A stretch of DNA of 64,000 nucleotides from Lachancea dasiensis (taxonomy: Eukaryota > Ascomycota > Saccharomycetes > Saccharomycetales > Saccharomycetaceae). Numbering within the stretch: position 1 is the first letter of the stretch; the number at the start of each line of letters is the position of its first letter. This document shows, piece after piece, positions 10,642-20,000 of this stretch. The stretch spans positions 1,240,001 to 1,304,000 of the forward strand of contig LT598461.1 in NCBI GenBank assembly GCA_900074725.1, written 5' to 3'. The notes beneath the pieces are model-generated. The model was given only the letters and a program-made list of their open reading frames with translations. It did not search any database and was not told the origin of the DNA. The position numbers and the translations under genes are program-made.

Positions 10642-11883
10642 TCACACTTTTCTAACATGGAAATCGAATGAATATAGAGGAGATATATTACCAATTTCAT
10701 CGGGCCATATTGTTTCAGGAAGGAAGTCCCCATTCTCTCTCAAAAACTTTTGTCGTTCGCGGATGTCGGTCGAACTTAACTGCTCGAGCTGTTCTCTGCA
10801 ACTTTCAAGTAAATGTGACATCTTCTCGGCTGTTTCACGGCGTCTATTAACTTCTGAAAGTAGACTGTAGTAGCTTTTCTCAAAATTGGAATAGAAATCG
10901 AGAAGTTCCTTGGTCTGCTGAATGCTGTCCCTGCAAGACAACACGAACTTTCTAATTAGATTGGCTATACCCTCAAAGACCAAGATGTATTCCTCATGCT
11001 TTCGCAGCTCATTTAAAAGCTTCAATACCATTGACTGTACCAGTGCCTTCTCGGCCTCTTTACCGTCAAGGAGATTATTAGCATGTTCGACAAAGTGGGC
11101 AACATCATCCGCCGCTTCTTTTAGTGCATTACCAATGGCTGGTAACTCTTTGTCATCGCGTTCCACAATTTCATAAAGGGTTTTAATGTCTTCAGGCGCC
11201 AGCTTTTTCGACAGCAAAATGTCGCATTTATCGAAGTGGTCAGTCAGAGACTTTAGAAATTCAGTAAGTTCCTGTTCCAGTTGATCAGCCTCTACGGTAA
11301 CGTGCTCGTCCAGCTTGATATTGCTGTCACAATTATCGCCGAATTTGGCTTCGTATAGTTGTTTCACCTTTCGCAAGCGAGTTTCTAAGAGTTGACTTTG
11401 TACTTTGCCAACCATCTGTTGATATTGACGAGATATCTTCTCAACCTGTTTCCGTATGACTGGTATTTCGTTTATCTTCTCGTCAAGCGCATGAAATGAT
11501 CCTCTGGATATAAAATCACCCAGTTTTGAGTCCCGCTCTCGATCCAAAGCATTGGAGACACCATCTAGCTTGGCAACCTTTTTTTGAATTTCTTGCTGCC
11601 AGCGTTCCATGTCGCCCACCAGGTCCTCTAAGACCATTTGTCGCCACTGTTTCTGGATGAGATTACCGCCAGTGGCATGTTTTAGTAACACGTCCACCAG
11701 GAACTGACACTGCTCTGTTACACAGTCCAAGACGAAGTGTAATTTTGATCGGTATTTCTGCCATTCTCTAATGCGAGCCTTGACCGATGACAACTGATTA
11801 TTCGATTCATGACAAATAGACTGAGCTTCAGTCAATAACCTTCTTGCCTTCTCTGAAGCTCTTTCGATATTAAAGTCACTCAT
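10642..11883 (-). CDS. ATG17: Autophagy scaffold protein Atg17
   Basis: 413 residues, close to the 417 of yeast Atg17. It is almost wholly alpha-helical and coiled-coil by heptad pattern, with no enzyme motif, and opens MSDFNIERASEKARRLLTEA. Known role: crescent-shaped scaffold of the Atg17-Atg29-Atg31 complex that dimerises and gathers Atg1-Atg13 at the phagophore assembly site on starvation. It is the ortholog of YLR423C, and the divergent neighbour SPP382 (YLR424W) preserves that pair. They share a promoter of only 114 bp, so their transcription is probably linked spatially. Confidence 0.92.
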   Translation of the reverse strand: MSDFNIERASEKARRLLTEAQSICHESNNQLSSVKARIREWQKYRSKLHFVLDCVTEQCQFLVDVLLKHATGGNLIQKQWRQMVLEDLVGDMERWQQEIQKKVAKLDGVSNALDRERDSKLGDFISRGSFHALDEKINEIPVIRKQVEKISRQYQQMVGKVQSQLLETRLRKVKQLYEAKFGDNCDSNIKLDEHVTVEADQLEQELTEFLKSLTDHFDKCDILLSKKLAPEDIKTLYEIVERDDKELPAIGNALKEAADDVAHFVEHANNLLDGKEAEKALVQSMVLKLLNELRKHEEYILVFEGIANLIRKFVLSCRDSIQQTKELLDFYSNFEKSYYSLLSEVNRRRETAEKMSHLLESCREQLEQLSSTDIRERQKFLRENGDFLPETIWPDEIGNISPLYSFDFHVRKV

Positions 11884-11997
11884 AGGTCATCTTAGCTGTT
11901 TATGAGCTGAGTCTCCCTCAATTAAGGCGATTGTTAATTAGTTTAAAATATATACAATACGCTGATGGACTAATCACCTTGACACACTATAAAAAGA

Positions 11998-13956
11998 ATG
12001 GCTTTGAATTTCCAGAAAGCTCAGAATAACTTAGCGGATGATGTTGAAGGTCTCAAGAATGAGTCTACAGAGTTCCCGCCCAATGATAGATCGAACGAGC
12101 TATCCAAGCCGTTGGTAAACAGATATGGGATAGGCGCCAAACTTCTTTCGAAGATGGGCTATAAGGAGGGCCAAGGTCTAGGTAAGAGCAATGAGGGTAT
12201 AAAAACACCGATAGAAACGCAAGAACGACCCCAGGGTATGGGATTGGGCATGCCAGGCATGATGACAGCGGAGGAAGCTGATTTGGAAGGTTACGGGACT
12301 GAGAGCTCAGATGACGAAAACGTGGCTACAAGGACGAACAAAATTCAGTTTACGTCTGGTAATACACTCGATGTAGATGGTGATAGCTTGAAAGGTCTGA
12401 AGAGAGCAGGTTTTCCTGAATTGGCGGCTAAACTTGAAGACGCCATGGGTTCGAGCTCACTGTCGTTTGGGCGAAAACTTGAGGCTGATCGCACTATGAA
12501 GGAGCTTATTGACGTATGCGATAGGCTTGATAGCCTGCAGCTCCGGTTGACGGAGCTTGAAATAGAGATGCAAAGCTCAGCAAGGGAGGTTAGCGATATG
12601 ACAGAATTGCAAGGGCTAGTGGACAACCCATCAAAGAACATAGTGGAAAAAATCAATTCGATACTGGTCTTAGATGACATGGAACTAGTTGATAAGCTGT
12701 CTGGCTATGTACTGCGATGTGAATTTGAGAACCTAGGCTCATGGAGCCCTCTAGACTTCGATAGCGAGGTGGTCCGCACTCTTGATTTGATTATCGATAT
12801 GTTATCTTACCGCATAGATACCAAACCTTCTCACTTAAATCGGGTACAAACTGTTATATACCGTTGCGTATTTGAGTGCCTGCGACCGTACTTTGAGGGT
12901 TTCGAAGTCTCGCAGCAGAGAGTTGGAGAAGTTTTACTTCTATTGTTAAATTACCAGAAATCACTGACTTTTATCAACTGCAATTCGTATGTGATGAAAA
13001 GGTTCATCGTTCCAGCCTTAGAGCGCGCCATTAGTGGGTGGGAAGTTGGCCACTCTGCAATCTTTTCACCACCCTCGTGGTTTTTCGATTTTAGCAACTT
13101 CATGGACTCTTCAGACACCAATACCCTTAAGACCCAACTGAAAGCGCGATTTATTGAGTACTGTAAAAACTGGTATCACAGAGAAAGTGCCATCCTACCT
13201 AGCGACTTTCACTTCTTGAGGGAAGTTCTTTCAGTATCGACTTTCGATGCGATTGTTGCAGACATGTTGCTGCCCAAATTTATAACTCAAGTTTGGGACA
13301 GATATTTCGACATCTTGTTGAGTCTTGAGGAGCCAGATGACGATTCTTTAGACTATTTCATGTCCAAAATGAAACAATGTAAGACACTCTTTTCAGAAAA
13401 GCATTGCGAAACGTTTACCAGAGCGATTTTCAATGATATAAACCGTACAGTATTTCAATGGTACTGCTTTTCCCCCGAAACTTTTTATCGAGAAGCTACC
13501 TTCTGGTTCAATTCTATCGCAAACCGATACTTCTTGTACCCAAATGAAGTGGAACTCTCTGAACTTCGAAAATCTTATCAATTTTTGGAGAAGCCCTCGA
13601 TCGAGCCTATTCACGACGAGTCCATTGGGATAAGCGAAAGGCTAGGTCTGGGAGAGGAAAAGTCGAATGAGATTAATTTCAAATCAATCCCGCTTACTAG
13701 GCTGGCAGTTATGTTTAGAGATGTTGTCCAAGATTACTGCGATGAGCATGGCATTTTGTTCCGCAAGGCTGGCAATGTGAATGTACAGTTACCTATCGGT
13801 GGGTCCAAATCGGTTCTGCTCCCTGCTTTCACTTTAAGCTCGGGCAAGTCTACTTGTGAGGTCACAATCCATGAGGATGTGCTATGGCTCAAGAGGACGG
13901 GAGGTTATTTTGAACCGATTTTTCTCTGGCAAGTTGGAGACATATTGAACAAATGA
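11998..13956 (+). CDS. SPP382: G-patch spliceosome disassembly factor (Ntr1/Spp382)
   Basis: 652 residues, somewhat shorter than the yeast protein. A G-patch lies near residues 40-88 (NRYGIGAKLLSKMGYKEGQG, then LGKSNEGI and GMGLGMPG). An acidic segment follows (EGYGTESSDDEN), then a long helical GCFC/TFIP11-type region. Known role: it activates the DEAH helicase Prp43 through the G-patch and, with Ntr2, releases lariat introns from spent spliceosomes. It is the ortholog of YLR424W (human TFIP11). The window contains at least three spliced genes, so its substrate pathway is active in this organism. Confidence 0.93.
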   Translation: MALNFQKAQNNLADDVEGLKNESTEFPPNDRSNELSKPLVNRYGIGAKLLSKMGYKEGQGLGKSNEGIKTPIETQERPQGMGLGMPGMMTAEEADLEGYGTESSDDENVATRTNKIQFTSGNTLDVDGDSLKGLKRAGFPELAAKLEDAMGSSSLSFGRKLEADRTMKELIDVCDRLDSLQLRLTELEIEMQSSAREVSDMTELQGLVDNPSKNIVEKINSILVLDDMELVDKLSGYVLRCEFENLGSWSPLDFDSEVVRTLDLIIDMLSYRIDTKPSHLNRVQTVIYRCVFECLRPYFEGFEVSQQRVGEVLLLLLNYQKSLTFINCNSYVMKRFIVPALERAISGWEVGHSAIFSPPSWFFDFSNFMDSSDTNTLKTQLKARFIEYCKNWYHRESAILPSDFHFLREVLSVSTFDAIVADMLLPKFITQVWDRYFDILLSLEEPDDDSLDYFMSKMKQCKTLFSEKHCETFTRAIFNDINRTVFQWYCFSPETFYREATFWFNSIANRYFLYPNEVELSELRKSYQFLEKPSIEPIHDESIGISERLGLGEEKSNEINFKSIPLTRLAVMFRDVVQDYCDEHGILFRKAGNVNVQLPIGGSKSVLLPAFTLSSGKSTCEVTIHEDVLWLKRTGGYFEPIFLWQVGDILNK

Positions 13957-14048
13957 TGATCCTTTCTTTTGGGATAGTGGCTATTTACATGAGAAACTAT
14001 GGATCATGACCTTCGATGTTCTTGGTTCACACTGTTGTCGACTCAAAC

Positions 14049-14759
14049 TCAATTTTCTTTTTCAAGAGGTTCCTCGGTCTTTGATTGCCCTTGTTCTGGT
14101 CTCGCAGCATCTTCGAATTCGGCCTTTTGCTGGAGCACGGGGGCGGATTCTTCTGGGTGAACGTTTTGAGCCTCGGGAACCATCTCGACTTGGTCGTTTT
14201 GAGACTCCATCTCTTGGGCCGCTTTCGCCGCTTCTTCTTCGTCCTTGATCTGCTCGGCGTAGTACTCAGGGTATTTGCGGAAGCATTCTTGCATGCCCTT
14301 GAATTTTTCTATGCAATCGATTCCTTTGGGCTCTTCCTCTGAATAGACGAAGCAGGAGAAGGCCGCCTTGAACTCTTCACCACATGGTCCCTGAGCCATA
14401 CCACCAAGGCAAGGGCAATCCCAATTAATTACACCCGTATCAGGATCATACGCAGCTTGAGGTTTGGATTCATCATCTCCCGACACTTGCGCTTCCTCAT
14501 TCGCAGACTCGGATTGTGGCGAAACCGTTTTGGTGTCTACAGTATCCTTTTTCTTTTCCTGGGTGTCTAGCCCAATGGGAGCACCAGAGGCCACAAGACC
14601 TAGCAGACTACCTGCAGTCAAAGCAACAGCGGCGGTCCTCAGGTGCGTCTTGGATGTCAACTTAGGGCTTTGGGACGCAGTGAAAATGTGCCTCGATGAG
14701 AATGACGACAGCTTAGAAGGGGAGCCACGGCGCAAAGTGGCAAGGCTTGAACGGAACAT
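14049..14759 (-). CDS. MIA40: Mitochondrial intermembrane-space import oxidoreductase
   Basis: 236 residues from the ATG at 14759; the frame stays open upstream but without an ATG. Residues 1-41 are basic with no acidic residue (presequence), and a hydrophobic anchor follows (about 42-59, [18 protein letters not shown]). A short acidic linker leads to the catalytic core: redox CPC at 115-117 and the twin CX9C pair C126/C136 and C149/C159. Known role: with Erv1 it oxidises cysteine-rich proteins arriving in the intermembrane space. The yeast protein is about 403 residues; the difference is the much shorter acidic linker, while the core is nearly identical. It is the ortholog of YKL195W and is divergent from YKT6. 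Confidence 0.96.
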   Translation of the reverse strand: MFRSSLATLRRGSPSKLSSFSSRHIFTASQSPKLTSKTHLRTAAVALTAGSLLGLVASGAPIGLDTQEKKKDTVDTKTVSPQSESANEEAQVSGDDESKPQAAYDPDTGVINWDCPCLGGMAQGPCGEEFKAAFSCFVYSEEEPKGIDCIEKFKGMQECFRKYPEYYAEQIKDEEEAAKAAQEMESQNDQVEMVPEAQNVHPEESAPVLQQKAEFEDAARPEQGQSKTEEPLEKEN

Positions 14760-15132
14760 CTTGAAGGGGACCAAATTATAGTTCTTGAAGCCAGGTAAAG
14801 ATGCCTTGGGTATGAGCGAGATCTGCTTCAAAAGAGCTACTTACCAATGCTCTCAGTGAATGGATATTATATACTTTGCCATGCCACATAGGTAATTCCC
14901 AACGAGCTCAAAAATTACGACCGAGTTGAGGTCATGTGACTCATATTGGTGGTCATGTGATGGATAGCCCTCGTGTTGTACGTGTGGTATCATTTTAGAC
15001 GTTTACGCAAATTACGCTTCTTATGTCAACATTTTGAAATGGTTGTCGAACCCTTCTTAAGTTGTGGTATACCCTAGTGAGAAAGCCGGGCCCCCATTAT
15101 CTCAGGCTATCAGCATCGACATAGATTATCCT
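14760..15132. promoter_or_regulatory. Divergent MIA40/YKT6 promoter with two CDEI-type motifs
   Basis: Two CAYGTGAY (Cbf1/CDEI) matches sit 21 bp apart inside the direct repeat GGTCATGTGA: CATGTGAC at 14933-14940 and CATGTGAT at 14954-14961. A 15-bp segment at 14908-14922 is identical to the 3' end and trailer of the tRNA-Asn gene at 15868-15882. Regulation by Cbf1 is inferred from motif only. Confidence 0.45.
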
Positions 15133-15735
15133 ATGAAGATTTATTATATTGGTGTGTTGAGAAACTCCTCAGCAAAGGCGCTAGAGCTGACGTCTGTGAA
15201 CGACTTGTCACAATTTGGGTTTTTTGAGAGGAATGGGGTATCCCAGTTCATGACCTTCTTTTCGGAAACTGTAGCTGCTAGAACCTCCGCTGGTCAGAGG
15301 CAAAGTATCGAAGAGGGCAACTACATAGGGCATGTCTACAGCAGATCTGAGGGGTGCTGTGGTGTTCTCATTACAGACAAGGAATATCCAGTTAGACCGG
15401 CGTACACGCTGCTCAACAAGATTCTAGACGAGTATTTGATCGCGCATCCTCCCCAGGAGTGGAAGGACGCTGTGGCGACGAATGACTCTTTGAAACTCCG
15501 GGAACTCGATACATATATCGCAAAGTATCAGGACCCCTCGCAGGCAGATTCGATCATGCGCGTGCAGCAAGAGTTGGATGAGACCAAGATTGTTCTGCAT
15601 AAGACCATCGAGTCAGTTTTGCAAAGAGGTGAGAGACTTGACAACTTAGTCGACAAGTCTGAAAGCTTATCGGCCAGCTCTCGTATGTTTTACAAGCAGG
15701 CAAAGAAGACCAACTCATGCTGCATTATTATGTAA
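15133..15735 (+). CDS. YKT6: Lipid-anchored R-SNARE Ykt6
   Basis: 200 residues, the same as yeast Ykt6. The ATG at 15133 starts the conserved MKIYYIGV; upstream frame lacks an ATG. Residues 1 to about 135 form the longin domain (e.g. [17 protein letters not shown]). The SNARE motif follows (about 138-195, [20 protein letters not shown]) with the zero-layer arginine. The C terminus CCIIM provides a palmitoylatable Cys and a farnesylated CaaX box, so membrane attachment is reversible. Known role: essential v-SNARE in ER-Golgi, Golgi, endosome-vacuole and autophagosome fusion. It is the ortholog of YKL196C and the last member of the YKL192-196 run here. Confidence 0.98.
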   Translation: MKIYYIGVLRNSSAKALELTSVNDLSQFGFFERNGVSQFMTFFSETVAARTSAGQRQSIEEGNYIGHVYSRSEGCCGVLITDKEYPVRPAYTLLNKILDEYLIAHPPQEWKDAVATNDSLKLRELDTYIAKYQDPSQADSIMRVQQELDETKIVLHKTIESVLQRGERLDNLVDKSESLSASSRMFYKQAKKTNSCCIIM

Positions 15736-15877
15736 TCGGTTCATATAACAGATCAAGAGGACACTGTGCTATTTGGGCAGAACAGTTTAGCAAGGTAACA
15801 ACACAGAGCTCAGAATGAGCATGCCGTAGATTGACAGTTTGTTAAAGTGTAGCTGAAAATTAGAAATTCAAAAATTA

Positions 15878-15951
15878 CGACCTCGGTGAGGATTGAACTC
15901 ACGATCTTGCGATTAACAGTCGCACGCCTTAACCAGCTTGGCCACGAAGTC
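15878..15951 (-). tRNA. tRNA-Asn(GUU): tRNA-Asn (GUU)
   Basis: 74 nt on the minus strand. The 5' strand of the acceptor stem GACTTCG pairs with CGAGGTC (one G-T pair), with discriminator G. The anticodon loop CTGTTAA gives GTT. A-box GTGGCCAAGCTGG and B-box GAGTTCAATCCTC are present. No intron. The trailer has five T residues (plus-strand A at 15870-15874), a normal Pol III terminator. It is nearly identical to yeast tRNA-Asn as I recall it. Confidence 0.97.
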
Positions 15952-16861
15952 TTATCTGAGATTGAAATCGCTACCAGCGCTATATGGAGGGTGTTAAAAG
16001 CAAAATTCCGCATCGACGCCGAAAGGAACTGTGACGGGCCATGGTCAGAAGATACTTGAAAGTTCCGCATAGCCATGAGGCACTGGTAAGATATCATAAG
16101 TCAGTTGGCACTAGTCTTATTGAGGATAGCAAGAAGACTCGGACCCGTGCATCGATATGACGTTCTCCAGGGTTACCTCAGAATGCGGGAAAACATATAA
16201 AAGGAGGTTTGGGGACAGGGCCAGAGAGCACCTGAAGACTTCGGGTGGTGGAAATAATGGTGGAAAAAGAGCTAACCTAATGAGTCCTTTAATTTTTTAA
16301 TCCCGGCCCTGTGATCAATCTCCATCATGGCTCAAGGGTACCTTACGCAAGGTGTTCGTTACTCCCACACCGCTTTTCTTTCAGCGCCTATATATTACGT
16401 GAATATTTCTTGAGCCACCTTTTGAAACACTCCTGCTAACTTAGAGAGAATACCTAGAATACGTCCTCTGGTTGATAAAATATTGACGGAAAGATATGTG
16501 TCGTATATTGAAGGCTTGTTCAAAATCGGAGCTGGCAATCCCATGCAGGCTCAGGATTCATGCCCCCACTTCACGTCAGCATACATGTTTCCCATTGTGG
16601 TCGTGTGAGAATGATGGCAAAATCAAAGATTAAAAGATACTACGTATTTGCAAATCAGCTTGCAAGGAAAGAGTACCAGCCAAAAATATTGCACCGTGAG
16701 AGTTAAACAGAGTACATCTCCATTTGTTTAATATTTATCAAGTTGCTATTATTCTGTACTCAACTGTCGTTAGTGTATTATTAAAAATATACTGAAATGT
16801 TCATCAATGACAACAAGACTTGAAATTACCTCGCAATCATAGGCCGCAAAAGAAGTTAGCG

Positions 16862-16876
16862 GAGAGAGAGAGAGAG
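16862..16876. repeat. (GA)n microsatellite
   Basis: Fifteen bases of uninterrupted GA repeat about 220 bp before the TUS1 ATG. Confidence 0.9.
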
Positions 16877-17098
16877 TAAATCATTACTCTGACATGAAAA
16901 CAACCAACTCACTATCGCTTTCGTTGTTCGTCAATTAACTCGCTGACACCAGTAGTGTTCTTATAAGTGCGCATGCACGTGACTACTATCAGAGTGTTTT
17001 CTTGAAGCTCACGATTAGCCAGGTCAACAGTAGTCTGCCGAGATAATTGACAGAGTTTGACGACATAAGTGCAGTGAAGCTCCTTGAGCTTAGCGAAA

Positions 17099-20000
17099 AT
17101 GCCGAATTCATATCGAAGGAATGAAAATGGGCTGCGAGAAACTAAGCCCAAGCTCCCGACCTTGCCGCCTTTAGTGACAGGTCATCGAATGCAAACTCCA
17201 GAAAGATCACGAAGGGAGAGGGATGACGAACGAGTTGCCATTGGATGGTCACAAGTAAACGAAAGCAAATTTTCGCCCCGTATCTCGGACAGTGCTATCT
17301 CCTCCGGTGGCCAGCTCACTGCGTCTCAATCAGGATCCGGAAAGAGACATACAAGGCGGCCACCACCACCGATGTCGGTAGGCGCTGTGGAAGCAGGCAG
17401 CTTAAAATTTCCAGTGGATTACACAAGCCCCAGTTCTTTGGGACATTTGAAAACGCCAATGACCCCACAAAGTTATAAATCACCTTTCATTGGTGAGGAA
17501 GAGCTGGAGGTTTCGGGCGGAAGTTCGAGCACTCCTACAAAAGTAATCAGGTCCCCATTCGTCGGAGATACGAGTGTGCTGGTACCACGAAAATATGGGA
17601 GTCACGACTCCCAGTGGATTGTGGGAACAACGGGCGGAAATTTTCCCACCCGTGCAACTGCTGGCGAAAGTGAATATTCCGATGTTGACTTGATGCATAC
17701 CCTCAAGGAACTACCTCCTTTACCTCCGATGTCTCAAGAGAGTAGACAGAGATTGAATTTTGGGTTGTACACGGCGTCAACAGAGCCGACCTCAGTGTCA
17801 TTGGATGCCAATGCCACCCAAGATCGGTACGAGCAACTGCACAAGCCGTTCCGCCCTTTTACTGACCAGTCACGTCAGAGCAGTGGTAACCGAGCAATTT
17901 CTGATAGCATCAGCAGTTATTATTCCAACTCAAATTATGCGTTCAACGACGAAATTTTACAACATCGAAGTTTCGAATCCGTTGCCGGAAACAGGCCTCT
18001 CCAACAAGTACCAAGCGTTACGGTGCCAATGCAACCCTTCAACATTGATCAGCTTGACGAAAATAAGCTTTTTCAGTGCTATAGCGTCTATATGTTGTCA
18101 GACGTCTACGAATGGCTTTTGAAAGTATATTTTGAGTGGTTTAATGAATGCGTTTTTCGAAAATTCGAGTTGTACCAAATGGTTCAACTACTTCTGGAGT
18201 TCCAATTACCAACAAGCTGTGATCAAGATGTGATCGATTCTAACGTGGACAAAATCATGGAATCCCTAGTATTACAGGGCGCAGTGCGTTTTGAAGCTGC
18301 CGTTACTCAAGATACTTCTAATGATGAAATTACATTCATTGTAGCGGGATTATCAGTTCAGGGTGTCTTTACTAACCTAATTCCTTGTTATTCTCACGAG
18401 ACAAAGCATTCTTCAGCTAAACAGCATGTTACTTGCTATTCCCCAAGGTGTTCATTCAAGTCGATGAAGCAGTCCCGACCTGTACTTAAGCTATCTGAAA
18501 TCATAAACAAATCGGTTGGTCTTTGGAGCGAGTACTGGAAACTCTCCCCGGAGGAGCTGTCAGAAATAAACCCTCGGGAGGTAAGCCGACAAAGTTTCAT
18601 ATTTGATTTGATTATTTTGGAAGAACGGTCACTCAACTTGGCCCATGCTGCAATAGAAATATATGGGCGACGCTTTGATCCATCGCTTCTTCCAAACGAT
18701 CCCAATTTTAAAAAGCTAGCATTTGATCTATTCGAGCCTATGATAGACCTTCATAAGGAACTTTTACTAACTCCTATATTTTGGAAGCTTTCATCTCAAG
18801 GGAAATTTATTGACGGCGTTGGAAAGATCTACTTACAATGGTGCAATGCTGCAAAAGACCTTTACATCCAATACGCCGAATCTATGGCTACTGTGCATGA
18901 AGTTATCAATTGGGAAAAGGAACAAGGGACGGTTTTTGCTCAGTGGCTCAAAAAAATTGACGACTCACCTGAAATATTTAGGTCGAAGCTATATCACGAC
19001 GTCATCTTTTTTGGAGGCTTTTTTAAAGCTCTACAGAACATTCCTGTGACATTAAACTCCATTTTGAAAAGCTCAGATCCATCAATGGAGGATTATGAAT
19101 ATCTTAAACTTGCGATTAGGGAAGTCGAAAAATTGAATGCCACTGTCGATCGCGTTCATGGTGCTGCCGTTGACCAGAGACGAGTGATTCGGTTTGCGCG
19201 ACAACTGAGCCTGAGCTCAGGGTCAAATAGTAGTACGGTGGGATATGTAAATATCAATGAGGGAGGAAAACAGCATTCTTCGACACAAGAGAAATTGGAC
19301 TTGGGATTGAATCAAAAATCTAGAAAAATTATTAAGGCTGGAACTGTTTTCAAGAAAAGAGATTTATGGTTAGAAAATACTCAAATATTTCTTGTTCTCC
19401 TTGATAACTACCTACTTATAACAGAGGTAGTGGCGAAGAACACAGACATAAAATATAGGCTATCTGAGAGGCCTATCCCAATTGACTATCTGAGCTTAGA
19501 AGCCAAAGATGAACTTTCTCTACCACGATTTTCGTCTTCCAAGACGGACACTCAAACCCCTTCTCTGCTAAGCATTCAAAACGCCTCAGAAAGTACAGTG
19601 GGCTCTGTTAAAGCGAAAACTAGCGGGTCTAGTTCTCCTACTTTCAAAGGACATTCACCACGTAGGCCGATACCCACGCAGTTATCAAGCCCTGTCATAC
19701 AGATAAGGAACGAATGGTCAGATCATCAGGAATCATCTGCCTCTTTCAAGATAAGGAATACTGCTACTAACGAATCATTTACATTCTCAACTCATAGCGT
19801 CGAGGAGCGAGACTCTTGGGTAAGTACCTTAGTCGCTTGTTTCAAGTCACATCATGCGAACAAGAAAGAAATTTACGCCCTAACGTGTCTCACGGATAAG
19901 TTCAGTTATGAGGAGGGGCAAGCACCCACCAATCTGCCCATTCTACACGAAGGAAGTTCTATCGCCCTGGCTCTTGAAACCTACTATAACGTGGAGGAAA

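Larger units (their letters stand above)
15736..17098. other. Long spacer holding tRNA-Asn; otherwise unassigned
   Basis: About 1.3 kb between YKT6 and TUS1. It contains the minus-strand tRNA-Asn gene, a (GA)n run at 16862-16876, and a TATA-like ATATAAAAGG near 16195-16204. A hairpin-forming CACCTGAAGACTTCGGGTG near 16229-16247 and a T-run near 16292 follow the TATA-like site. No LTR is confidently seen, although tRNA flanks are common Ty targets. No protein frame is recognised. Confidence 0.45.

Noticed and set aside
16328-16417. Nine-bp inverted repeat TGGCTCAAG/CTTGAGCCA
   Set aside because: Arms of this length at 70-bp spacing are expected about once by chance in a 1.3-kb spacer.
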